From assembly GCA_001179505.1 (NCBI GenBank), contig CDMY01000255.1, positions 523,019 to 587,018 on the forward strand: a stretch of 64,000 nt of DNA, written 5' to 3'. This document shows, piece after piece, positions 47,601-58,830 of the stretch. Positions within the stretch are counted from its first letter, which is position 1. Every line of letters starts with the position of its first letter. The stretch comes from Vitrella brassicaformis (lineage: Eukaryota; Sar; Vitrellaceae). Made by a program: the position numbers and the translations under genes. The notes under the pieces are model-generated. The model searched no databases and had not been told where the DNA came from. It was given only the letters and a program-made list of their open reading frames with translations.

Positions 47601-50600
47601 AGGGGGGCGGATGCAACCCGCACCACCTCCAGAGGGGTCTTCCTGTCCCTCTCCGACGCACCCTGCACCATCTGGTCGTCCTTGGACGCGCTCCTCGGCT
47701 GTTGCCTCCTGTCGCGATCGGCTGCCAGGGACTCTTCCAGGCTGGGATAAGCATCCCTCTCCCGCGTGTGCGATGGCGCCTTGTCGTCTTGCCGCGGCGT
47801 GTTGGGCTTGGTGGCCGGCTGGGGCTGGGGAGGGGGAGGGGGAGGGGGCTGGGGTTGGGGGACGGTCGGGGCGATCTTGTTGATGCTTGCCGGATTGACC
47901 ACTCCTCGCCCATCCTCGCTGGCCCTGCTCGCCGTGGTGACTGCAACACCACCCGCAGCAGCAGCACTAACAGGAGCACCCGCTTTGGGCCGCGCGCCGC
48001 TCATGGCTTGGTTGATGTCGACGGTGACGAGGGGCTTCTTCTCGACCTGCACCGTTGGAGGGCGGCTGCTGAAGAAGTCCTCGGGCAGGAAGAGGCTCTT
48101 GCTGGATGTGGACGACAGGCCGGGTGCTGAAGTGGGTGTGCAGCTGCCGTGAGGCGGGACCTTGATGGACGGCGGGTGGATCGAGGGGGACAGACCGCCT
48201 GACGCAACTGCAACAAGCAAAAGACATAGCGACGGCGAAGGAGATGTACGTCTTTAGATGGTGTGGTTGTTTACCTACCTGCACCGCTGCCGAGGATGCC
48301 ATCGTTGCTGCCATCGTGTGTGTTCCGCCTGCAGAGAGAGACAACGACGCATGACGCTCTCGCTGGGTTGGATGGTGACTTCCCTCCCCTCCCTCCTGAC
48401 GTACCTCTCGAACTTGCGCACGATTGAGATGACAGGCGCTCCCGTCCCGGCGCCCCCGCCACTGTCGCCCTCGCCAGGTTGCCTGTCGCGCCTCTTGCGA
48501 TGGTCAGCCACCATGACCACCCCACCCTCGGAGTGAATGTCATCCCGGCGCATGTTGATCTCGCGGACCTCAGCAGACAGACCAAACTCGCCACTCAGGC
48601 TCAGTAAATCCACCGCGGGGTCTCTGCCAGCCCTGCTGCCTGGGACACCTGTCTGAGGCCGCTGGCCGGGTGCCGTCCGCCCTCCTCCTATAGCCGTGCT
48701 GCTGGCCTTGGGGACGGTCATGCGGCCCTGAGGCCTGACGGGGATGGGCAACTGCCCGCGACCGTGGTCGGACTCAGATCGCAGTGATACGCCCACCTCC
48801 CCTGGCGTGAAGGAATTGCGATTCTTGCCAGATCGGTGGCTCTGCAGCGAGCCTCCCGGCCCTCCGCTGTAGAAGATTCCGCCGCTCCCACTGCCCCTGT
48901 TGGGGAAGGGCAGAAGGGCCGACAGCAGGGCATCGGACGATGACGTCGACACCGGTGGGGGAGGCGGTTGCGGCTGGTGCTGGGCTGGGGGATGTGCCTG
49001 CCCATGATGATGCGGACGGTGGCTGTGGTGGTGCACAGGGGTCACTGATGGAGGGACCTGGGGCATCGGTGGCGCGGGAGGGGCCGCCAGCGGTCCAGGG
49101 GGGTTTGAGGGCGACCCTCTGCTGGCCGCTGAGGCGCTCTTGGGGAAGCCCAGGGGCGAGGGAGCGCCGTAGCTGCTGGACTGGAATGCCTGCAGCACAG
49201 CCGAGTTGCCCCCCTTGAGTCGGTGGTCGTCGACGAGGATGGGGACGATGGAGCCATCGGCCGACATGGTGGGGTACGAGTAGGTGGATGCCCCCGACGT
49301 GCTAACGCTCTCGTTCTCGTCGAACTCACACATGACGTCGCTCTGCTGCTCGCCTCTCGGGAATGGAAACAGGGCCTCGTGGTGCGGCGGCAGACTGAGC
49401 AGACCTGGACCGTCGTTGGGCCTGGACCGGCTCATGTGGGGCATCCTGCCGTGGCCAGGGTCGCTCGACGGCACCGAGTGACGGCCGCCCCTCCCTCCCC
49501 CGAAGGCGCCAACTCCTGACGGCGCAGCGGTCACCGTCTTGCCTCGCATCGACGTCCCAGAGGGGAACCTCGCTCCGTGTGATGGGAGCGTGTCTATCGA
49601 CCGCCAGCTCTGCTCGCCCGCCTCCCTCCTCACATCTGTCTCTGTTGGTGGCGCAGGCACCAGGCCGCGGCCGTCGACGGGCAGGAATGGCCGGGCTGGC
49701 CGGGACAGAAGGGGGGGCTGCATGCCGATGCCGTTGGGTATCAGGAATGGCTGGCTGTTCCTGGGCTCCGCGTGGGTGTCGAGACAGAGGGTCGACATGA
49801 CTTGTGGTGGCGGCGGTACGCCAGTGGCCATGCTGTCGATGTAGTGCAGGCTGGACCGGTGGCTGGGCGGCGGGGGAGGGGGGTGCGGCCGAACGAAGGG
49901 AGGTCGCGATGGGGGAGGGTGGGTGATGCCGGGAGAGATGCGGAAGGAGTCGCTGTCCATCGTCAGTGTCCCCCCCGTCGTTGCGATTTGAGTCAGCGGA
50001 GACGACGGGACAGACGACGCATGCGCCAGCTCCGCACCCATGTGGTCGACACGCCCACTTGCGATCGAGTCGGTCGTCTTGGCCTCGCTGCGCCCTGGGC
50101 CCATCCTGCCGCCCTTACCCAGCTGCGCCCTCTCCCGCTTGGCCTTCTGCTTCTTGGTCAGCTCCTCGCCGCTAGGGTCCTTGGCCGGCGGGGGCGGCTC
50201 CTTGGGCAGCAGCTCCTTGGGCCGCCACTTCATGTTGTTGAAGGCCTGGAAGCCGATCATGTCCCGCCCATTGAACGTCTGGGACATGGACCGCGGGATC
50301 TGAGCGCTGTCGAGCCGCCTGGACGTGACGGCCGGGGGGTCGTCGGACTCCTCCCTCTCCATCATACCGCCGCTGGGGGCGAAGGCACGGGCGTTGGGGT
50401 TCCTGTCGACCTCCCTGTGTGGTACTGGCTGCTCGAGTGGTCCTCCCCCATCCTCCCCTGCCAGGCCCCTGCCCTTGGGCCCCTTCTGCAGAGCTGACGC
50501 TGACACTTGTGACTGGCTCTGGCTCTTGCCTGCACGTCCCTGCACCGGCGCTGCCTTGCCGCTCCTGCCTGCGCCTTTGTTGTCAACCTCCCCTCTCCAC

Positions 50601-53600
50601 TCAGTCGACAGGTTCCTGGCCGACCGGGGGGATGCGTCGACAGAGCTCATCACATCCGATGAGGGCGCTGGCTCCGACGGCTGCTCTCTCACGACGGCAG
50701 TGACGCTCTTGGCCTTGGGGATGGCCTTGGGCGTGGCCTCGGAGGCCAGCAGGGGGGGCTCCGACTGGCCAGGCAGCGTGGGGCTGTCCGTGTTGACCGG
50801 AATTGGCATGGTGGGGGTAGCAGCATGGGTGGAAGCCGGGGGCCGGGCGTGCCGTGATGATGGCTGGTTGGGCGAGGGCGCATCCAAGTCCTCGGGCTGC
50901 TGCCCGTGATTCGCTGGAGGGGCGGTGCCGTCCTGGAGCGGCGGAAGGTTGAAGTTCTGCAGGACGCCCAGTGCGATCGGCTCCGCCGGCATCCGCTCAT
51001 CTGCCGATGGTGGCCCCATAGTGCCCTGGTGGTTGAGCAGGTGCTGCAGGTGGTGCAGACGATGAGCGGCGGATGTGCTGGTGGCCGCGCCGCTGTCATT
51101 GTTGGCCGCTGTTGCTGCTGCCTCCTGGTGGTGCTGCTTGAGGATGGTGCAGAGCTCCTTCAGGCCATCGACCTCCTGGTCTTGCGATGACAGCCACTGT
51201 GGCCACGGCATAGGGGGCGGCAACAACTGCGCCATGGTCTCGTCACGGTGGCCCGGTATCAAGCCGTTCCGCCCTGCGATCGCGCCTCTCGCCCCTGTTG
51301 ATTGTCGCGGCACCGGCCCACCATCGCTCGTCGGCCCCGACGCTGCTGCTGCCGCAGCTGCTGCGGCCAGTCCATTGCCCCTCGGCCCATCACCGTCCTG
51401 CGTCGGCGGCAGCTGCACATTGCCAAAATCAGGAAGGCTCCCCTGCCGCATTCCCCTGTCGTCAGGGCGTCCCGGGTCCATGACGGGCGAGGCAGCGGAG
51501 GATGTGCCAGGCGTGCTGGGCAGTCCGCTCATGCCGCCCCTGGGGGAGGCCCCTCTGTACAGACTGGGGGTGGATGGCTGCGAGCGGGGCGGCAATGGGG
51601 GCCGCGGGCCGGGCGGGGGAGGAGGGTGCGACGGATGGAAGACGTTGGGCGTGAACCGCCCGGGACTCCCAGCGATCGACTCATCCGTCTGCGTGAGGGT
51701 GTCGGACGAGGCACCCCTGATCGAGTGGGGGAGCGTCAGAGCCGCCGAGCCCGCCTGGGTTGCGTGAGTGCCGTCGACCAACGCCTGCAGCGCTCCAGAG
51801 GAGCCGTCGAGGAGGCCCTGGCCGATGCCTGTCGTCTGAGGAGGGGAGAAGTGCAATCCGAATGAGGGGTGGATGATGGTGGGGTGGCTGGTGCCCATGT
51901 CGCTGTTGATGGACCGGTCGCGGACGGCGTGCTGTGGCTGTGGCTGGTCGGAGGAGGGGGTCGGGGCGGGGGTGGGCGTAGCGCTGGGCGGGATGAGGCC
52001 GCTGGTGGTGGGCTGCTGAGACAGCCAATTCAGCCGGTCGCTGGGATGCACGGCTGGGGCCTGAGAGGCCATCTGGTTACGGCACATAGACAGACAGACA
52101 GGCAGACAGATATGGACAAGGGAACCATCATGGACATCAACCGTGTGTTCCCTCAAGTAAAGTACCTGATTGTTGGTGGCATTGGCATTGGCATTGGGTC
52201 GCTGTGTTGCCACGCCGCCCTGCATGCGGTTATGCAGCTCGAGGATGCTCTCGAGTGAGGGTGGCGGGGGCGGAAAGTGAGCGTGTGCGTTGAACCATAT
52301 GGCCGGGGAGTAGTTGTGCAGGTCGTTGTCCAGCATCTTCAACGTGTTCTTGAAAAACTTGCGCAGAGACGCACTGCACTGGCTCTCTGAACCAACGAAT
52401 GCCGCATATCAGTGGCCATGATCCTTTCTCTAGTGTATGTATGCCCTCGTGCAGTGAGTGCATGGCTCACTCACTCAGGATGGCGTCGAGCACTTCGTAG
52501 CCCATCTTGAAGGCCTCTGCGATGCGGTAGAAGGACGTCTGCGAGACCGACCGCCCCAGGTTGTTGAGGTTCATCAGCGGGTCGACGATGTTGACGCTCT
52601 TGAAGGCGAACCCGCCCACATTGTAGGGCCCGCCGCCCGTGTTGCCGGGCCGCCGACCCGACGACGCCAACAAGCCTGTCGGCAGCACCGCGCCGTGGTA
52701 CCCATACGACTGGCTGAAACTGCAGCCAACAACAGACGAGCGAGCATGGGACAGCGGTTAGGCTCTTCCGTTGCCTGTAACAGACAAACCTGCTCCTGAG
52801 CGATTCGACCCACTGGACGATCTCCATGGACACGGGAGGCTGGGCGATGTTGGTAGCGGCCCTCTCAAGTTGCGGGTCGGGCAGCTGGGAGAGGGCGTTG
52901 GCGGCGACCCCGCCGGCCTCCCTCTTGGCCTCGTTCATCTTGGCCTCTGTGATGCGCTTGAGCTCGTCCAGGGGCAGGGGGCCGCAGACCGTCACGGCCT
53001 GCTTGTCCCAGGGGAAGTTGGCGTAGAACTGCAGAAACTTGAACAGCACCTGCATCGCATAGTATCGCATGGCGGACAGAGAGAGAGGGGAAAGCGACAG
53101 ATACTTCGTGTGACGGAAGGGGGTGTCCTTAAGGGAGGGAGGGTGGTGTGAATGAATGGTGTTCGTATCGCACCTGCAGTGGCGTCCTCAGCTGGGGTTG
53201 GAAGAGGTGGAAGACGCACAGTACCAGCGTCTCGAGGGCGTAAGTCGCCATCAGTCCGCTCCGGGAACCCAGCGTGTGGCTCTCATACGCACACCAACAC
53301 TGCAGCAGCAAGCACCACAATATGGATGGATGGATGGCAGCGACGAAGGAAGGCATTAGGTGGGCCAGGGTGTGGTGTGTGGTGTGGTGTGATACGGGCG
53401 TCTGTGGTGTGGCTCCGTTTCGGTGTCACCTTGATGAGTATGGTGGCCCGCTTGAAGAGGTGGAAGTGCCCCAGCCGACGGTCAACGTGCTCCAGAAACA
53501 CAAAAGAACAGCACCCACCTATCTGCAGGGGGAGGGAAGGGACACCACACACCACACCACACCACAGACAGAGGCAGATGACACATATGTGTGTTGTGAG

Positions 53601-54334
53601 TGAGGGTGAGAGGGTGAGAGGGTGTGACCTTGTTTGCCGACAGGTCGATAGCGATGTTCCTGACGGTAAATTTGAGCACCCGCACCTCGGCCATGATCAT
53701 GATGGCGTTCCGCACCGGGAACTGTGGGTGGTGCTCCAGGCTAGGCTCCTTCAGACGCTTGTACACTCTACACACACACACACACACACACACGATGGGT
53801 GGGGGATTGCCTCCCTCGGCTGTGGGTGGCTAACTGACAGGTCTAGGTAGATGTCCGATCTTGTGTCGTCGTCCATGACGCCCGTGCCATCCTTGTAGGT
53901 GGCAAAGCCGATGTCAATGTCCCCGTCGGGCAGGTAGGTCATCAGCGGCACACTCCCGTAGCGGAACACCGTCGGCACCACACCACGCCCGCCCAGCGTG
54001 TCGATGATGAGTTGCCGCACGAAGTAGTACACCTCACGACGGAGCGCCTCATTCTCGGGGCTCGGACCTGCCAGGCAGCAAGACAACCGATGGATGGCAA
54101 AGGAAAGCGGTGGAAGGGAAGGAGGTGCAGGAACGAAATGGTGACTGGCGACTGACCTATGCTGACGAGGAAGTTGTCTATCCACCTGCACACCACACAC
54201 ACACACACAGACACACACACAGAAGTGTACATGAATCAGCCAGCCAAGATTTCATCCTCTGGGTGTTCGTGTGTGTGTTGTGAGGCAGCGAACCTGTCGC
54301 ATTCTGCCGGTCCCTGCGCGATGGAGCCTTCCAT
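44636..54334 (-). CDS. Non-canonical poly(A)/nucleotidyltransferase with giant disordered C-terminal tail (14 exons)
   Basis: Model: complement(join(44636-45351, 45444-45606, 45695-48207, 48279-48328, 48405-52072, 52166-52386, 52475-52719, 52790-53049, 53174-53299, 53430-53522, 53629-53767, 53839-54067, 54157-54185, 54294-54334)), 2830 aa. The N-terminal approx. 400 residues match the plant-type PAP/OAS1 nucleotidyltransferase family: YGSVPLMTYLPDGDIDIG holds the GS motif (61-62) and catalytic Asp73/Asp75, with the third Asp at 141 (NIAIDLS); CWCAYESHTLGSRSGLMATY and SVNIVDPLMNLNNLGRSVSQ are further family blocks. All catalytic residues are present. The remaining approx. 2,370 residues are Pro/Ser/Gln-rich disorder with poly-Ala and poly-Pro runs, then WQVVS and WIEVVS segments near the C-terminus. 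RNA 3'-tailing is the likely role. Confidence 0.9.
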
Positions 54335-54879
54335 CAGGCGGACAGGCGGCGGCCTCCCTTAGCCACGCAATCGTCCAATCTATGCGGCAATTCTATCGGG
54401 AGGCGCTGCAACGCCACTCACAGCGATGATGATGCCCTCTACCAGCTCTGCTAAGTCCAGTTGTCCCTCTCTGTGCCAGGCTCGATCGTTTGAATTCTGA
54501 GAGGGCGACTCAACGATGCTTCTCTATGTACTCAGTCCTCCGCTTCTCACACCGCTCTGCCCCTTCTCTTCGCCTGACACCCCTTCCATCTGCGAGCTTG
54601 AGCTCGCGATGGAGGGAGGAAGTTGCCGGTTCCCTCTCCGTGGCTCACCGCAGGCCGTGGTATATGGGAGTCGTCATCTGCATCTTCATCTGCTGCGCCG
54701 GCGCCTTTCGTCCACCCCCAATATCTGCGCATCTGATTCAGCAGACCGGCTTCCCTCCTCCTTATTCGAGCACCCAGATCAAGGCCCCCGAGAAAGCGGC
54801 GCAGTCTCAACCCGTCGCCCAGACCGTATGGGACGCCATCTGGCCGTGGGCATTCCCTCTCGCGGCAGGCCTGTTAGCG
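54335..54879. promoter_or_regulatory. Divergent spacer, with a possible small frame
   Basis: Lies upstream of the nucleotidyltransferase start. A plus-strand frame from 54664 to 54915 (MGVVICIFICCAGAFRPPP..., then AFPLAAGLLAGVWQRG) has two hydrophobic stretches and could be a small membrane protein or the leader of the broken methyltransferase. Support is too weak to call. Confidence 0.3.
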
Positions 54880-55790
54880 GGAGTATGGCAACGTGGCTGC
54901 TGGGGCTGTGGGTGACGGAGCTGTGTGTGGCTTTGGATTGGAAGATAGCGGCGAAGATGAGTGGACGGCGCGTCCGTGGGTGGTGGTGCCGATGCGGAGG
55001 AGCATGTTTGTGCTCAAGCAGGGGTTGCATGGCACCTCCCGGAACAGCGCTCCACCGGTGTGGCTGTCTGGCGGGCAGGCAGCACGCTCGTCTCCCTCAT
55101 CGACCAACGGTCGATGCACTCACACACTGCTTGTTCATCGGGCCGCTGTGCGAGGCAAGCTCGTCATCGCATCTGCTCGGTGGCCGCACACCGACAGGGC
55201 GCAGAGCACGTCATGGCCACGGATGGCGACAGAGATGTCCTCGAACTCGCCTCGACCAACCTGGCCATGAATCGCAAGCTGAGTGGGGGCACTGACGACG
55301 TGGCTGTATACCGGCAGCCTGCAGGGAGAATGGGATCTGATATTCACTGGTACGGATATATACGTGTCCGGTGCGGTGTGGTGGTCGGGGAGAGAAGGAG
55401 AGGAGAGGCGCTATCAGTGTGCAGTGCTGCCGGGTTGTGTGGTGTGGTGTGGTCTGTGATGTGTGTGCAGGCTAGGCAGCATGCTGATTTGATGTGTGTG
55501 ACTGACGTACAAGCAGGAGGCGCTGGAGCCTCTCGTGACGACCATCGACCAGCTGTCTTCGGCCAAGACCAGCTGACGTCGCACAGGTAGGTGTGCATCC
55601 CACGGATATCCAGCCGCACACACATACTCCTGTGTGGGTCTGATCAGTCAGCCCCGCTCTCCCACCGAGATATCAACAGTCAATTGCCTCGTTGACATGC
55701 GCCAAGGGCCTGCAGATGAGCGAGATTCAGCTGGCCCCGTCGCTGCGCGGGGGCAAGGGATTTACTTACGTGTATGGCTGGTGTGTGTGG
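54880..55790 (+). pseudogene. Broken class I lysine-methyltransferase-like gene (METTL21/Methyltransf_16 type)
   Basis: Recognisable family blocks occur in order but in alternating frames: MFVLKQGLHGTSRNS (from 55004), TGVAVWRAGSTLVSLID (around 55066, another frame), VRGKLVI (55154, first frame again), VAAHRQGAEHVMATDGD with DVLELASTNLAMN (55219, second frame), and GEWDLIFTG (55328, first frame), then spliced pieces near 55508 (TYKQEALEPLVTTIDQL) and 55655-55790 (TCAKGLQMSEIQLAPSLRGG). No intron signals explain the switches. The glycine-rich cofactor motif I expected between GKLVI and the VAAH block is absent. Either a decayed gene or a stretch with assembly indels. Family members methylate lysines on elongation factors and chaperones. 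Confidence 0.6.
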
Positions 55791-56957
55791 TCAGAGAGAG
55801 GCAGGAAGGGCGGCTGTCGTGTCGAGTGTATGCAGTCATGTTGAGGGAGGGAGGGACCATACGGACGGACGTGGCTGTGTTTTTTCGCGGCGGAGTCGCG
55901 CGGGCGTCGCATTCGCTATTCTGTGCTACTGTGTGTGTATGTGGCAATGATGTGACTGGCGACCTTTGTGAGGGTGTCCATCCAGCCATCCAGCCACGCG
56001 TGGTTTGTCGATAGGGAGGGAGGGAGATCGAGCCAGCCCTAGGGAGTCGATGGTAGATGAGCACAAGCATACGTATCCCCCTTTTGGTGTGTGAGGGAGG
56101 GAGGGAGGGAGGGAGGGAAGGACAGGCGTGGCGGTTGTTTTGCCGGCTCGTCAGCTTGCTGCTGGCGACATCTGGCGCCATGTGGTCACATGGCACCAGA
56201 TGTCGTCACCTTGACTTGGCTCATACGGAAGGACAGCCGCCCGCCAGGGTCATGCACGTGTGAGCGGAATTGAGTGTGACACGTGGTGGGTGGGACTGCG
56301 TGGAATGTGCAGACATCTCGATAGATATTCCACTCGACATGAACGTCTGTCTGCTTGATGTGATGACCCAAAGCAGGCAAAATCGGTCGCTCACCGCACT
56401 CACCGCATGCACAGGTACACGCACAAGCCCTCACCCCAGCCAGGGTCTGGCAGTGAGTGCGTGTCTGTCCCCATTGGCATTCATTGTCCGTCCCCCTTTT
56501 GAGAGCCAGAAGTAAGCTTGACGCACTTGATCACACACGCCCTGCATGACTCGCACCCCCATTGGGGGACACGTGTGTCTGTGTGTCACTCATAATTCTT
56601 CAATGTCAGCAGTAAGTCAGTTCATCATGATGGTGCGTATGAAGCATTCATTACTTACATTCACGGTGGTTCATTCACAGAGTGGCTGCACCAGCTGAAG
56701 ACGCCAGACAGACAGACAGATAGACAAGTAGTTACGTAGGCAGACTGACCTGGTAGGTATGTCTGCGTAGACGCATCATCGATTCGATCACACTGACTGA
56801 CTGACTGACCTCCACCCCTTAAAACCGAACGATGTGTGTTGTATGTAGTCCCTCATCATCGCCGGGTGGCGGAAGAGAGCACAGTATATAAGAGAAATAC
56901 GGCCCCAGGAGTGTATGTAAAGTACGTACGCAGGTGGGGGGAGGGGGGGGGGGGGGG

Positions 56958-57257
56958 NNNNNNNNNNNNNNNNNNNNNNNNNNNNNNNNNNNNNNNNNNN
57001 NNNNNNNNNNNNNNNNNNNNNNNNNNNNNNNNNNNNNNNNNNNNNNNNNNNNNNNNNNNNNNNNNNNNNNNNNNNNNNNNNNNNNNNNNNNNNNNNNNNN
57101 NNNNNNNNNNNNNNNNNNNNNNNNNNNNNNNNNNNNNNNNNNNNNNNNNNNNNNNNNNNNNNNNNNNNNNNNNNNNNNNNNNNNNNNNNNNNNNNNNNNN
57201 NNNNNNNNNNNNNNNNNNNNNNNNNNNNNNNNNNNNNNNNNNNNNNNNNNNNNNNNN
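56958..57257. other. Assembly gap, 300 N
   Basis: Exactly 300 N, preceded by a G run of about 16 nt and followed by gggacgg. The true size is unknown. Confidence 0.99.
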
Positions 57258-57675
57258 GGGACGGCGCCACCCGTGGTCCGTCCGTCTAGGGCACTCGCGC
57301 CAGACGCGACGGGAAACACACAGGACTTAACCCCACAGTAACGTAGCACGAATCATAATCGGTCGATGGCATGATTGGACTGACTGGACACGACACACAC
57401 GACAGACAGACAAACAGACAGACAGACAGGGACGTACGGAATAAATGGTCGAGCGAGTGACTCAGTGAGCCACTTGATGCAGTCATTGGCACACGCAACC
57501 AGGGACGGACACATGCACACCACACCACATCACACCACATCAGGGGCTGCCCCCTCCACTGCCAAACAAGCAGTTGGGGGGGCACTCATTCAGGCAGGCA
57601 GGCAGGCGGCCCATCAGGCCGCCAACCCGACACATGGACATGCACACGAAGTCGGTAGGACGATCGTACCATTCA

Positions 57676-57699
57676 AACACACACACACACACACACACA
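57676..57699. repeat. (AC)12 dinucleotide repeat
   Basis: Uninterrupted AC repeat in the convergent spacer, not linked to a recognised intron. Confidence 0.85.
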
Positions 57700-58830
57700 T
57701 ATGCACACAGACATACATGCACACAACAACTGGATCTCTCCCAGAAGACACGCCATGCCCAGCCCACGTCACGGCAGCCCGTGTGTGTGAAGATGTACGT
57801 AAGTGCTGCGTCCGCCGCACTGGTGTTTCGTGACGTCTCTCTCATTCATGTCATGGCCGGAGGGATGGGGGGGACACATGCATGCAGCACACACCCACCA
57901 CGGCCTAAACATTTCCTTCGCTTCTCTCCTTATTATTAAGATTAAGCCAGAAGAAATCAGCCACGCGCCTCTGCACAGGCAGAAAAATAGGGAGCGCCCG
58001 GGGCGTTGGGGTGTTGTGTGCCTCACTCAATCGCTCACTGCCCAGCATGCACGGGTGCGTGCAAACACGGGCGACAGCCCCCGCAATCCCCCGTGCACAC
58101 ACACGCTTGTGCGGAAAAAGAGGCAGTGTGTTCCCCCCACCCCCCACGACGGACGGACACTACACCCAGACAAAGTGACTGACAAGCATGACAAACTCAC
58201 ACTTACGAGAGCTCTAGACGGCGACAGGGAGTGAGTGACGATGGATGGACCACAACACGCGACCTGTAGAAAAGCCCACATGGCCAGACAGACAGACAAA
58301 CAGACAGACAGACGGACACACAGGCGGCAGGCAGCAAAGTCCGCGTACCGTCCCTGAGCACATTGGCCGCAAGTGCCGTGTGCAGGGATTACTTACAGTA
58401 AGCAGCCAGATGCATAGAAACGTACATGAAGCCATCCATCCATCCATCCAATCACTCACACGTGGCTACTGCCCTCATTCAGTCAGTCCCTCCCCCACTC
58501 ACTCCCCGTCGAGTGGGCTGATCTTTTGGTGGGTGACAGATACATTCATTCCTTCACCGACCAGCCAATCCGCCAGACATACAGACATGCATGCATGCAG
58601 GTAGGCAGACAGGCAGGCAGACAAACAGCCAACTACCGCACTGTACATGGCAGCATATATCTTATCTACCTACCTGTCTGTCTGTGTGAGAGTGTGCGCG
58701 TGTTGTGACCCCCATTAAGTCAGCACTAATGCACTCAGTCGATCAAGAAAACGCCAAACAGGCAGGCAGGCAGGCAGGCAGCAAGGCACGAAGAAATTAA
58801 ATGCCACCCATCCCTCAATCGGTCGATGAG

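Larger units (their letters stand above)
55791..58830. other. Convergent, repeat-rich spacer with gap
   Basis: 3 kb with GGGA (56092-56118), GACA (57405-57428), (AC)n, CATC (58430-58450) and GCAG (58760-58782) repeats. Many short frames, none with splice or family support. The second 300-N gap lies here. Confidence 0.5.

Noticed and set aside
44603-51865. Several long plus-strand open frames opposite the nucleotidyltransferase tail
   Set aside because: They mirror the GC-rich Pro/Ser-coding minus strand, lack splice continuity and known domains, and the minus-strand frame joins 14 exons with a recognised enzyme.
784-54530. Shared 15-mer cgatgcttctctatg in two divergent spacers (about 784, 975 and 54511)
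   Set aside because: One or two such 15-mer coincidences are expected by chance in 64 kb, and two of the three sites are duplicate copies of each other.
57400-58800. Arrays of short tetranucleotide repeats considered as CRISPR-like or satellite arrays
   Set aside because: Units are 4 nt with no unique spacers; these are ordinary microsatellites in a eukaryotic spacer.
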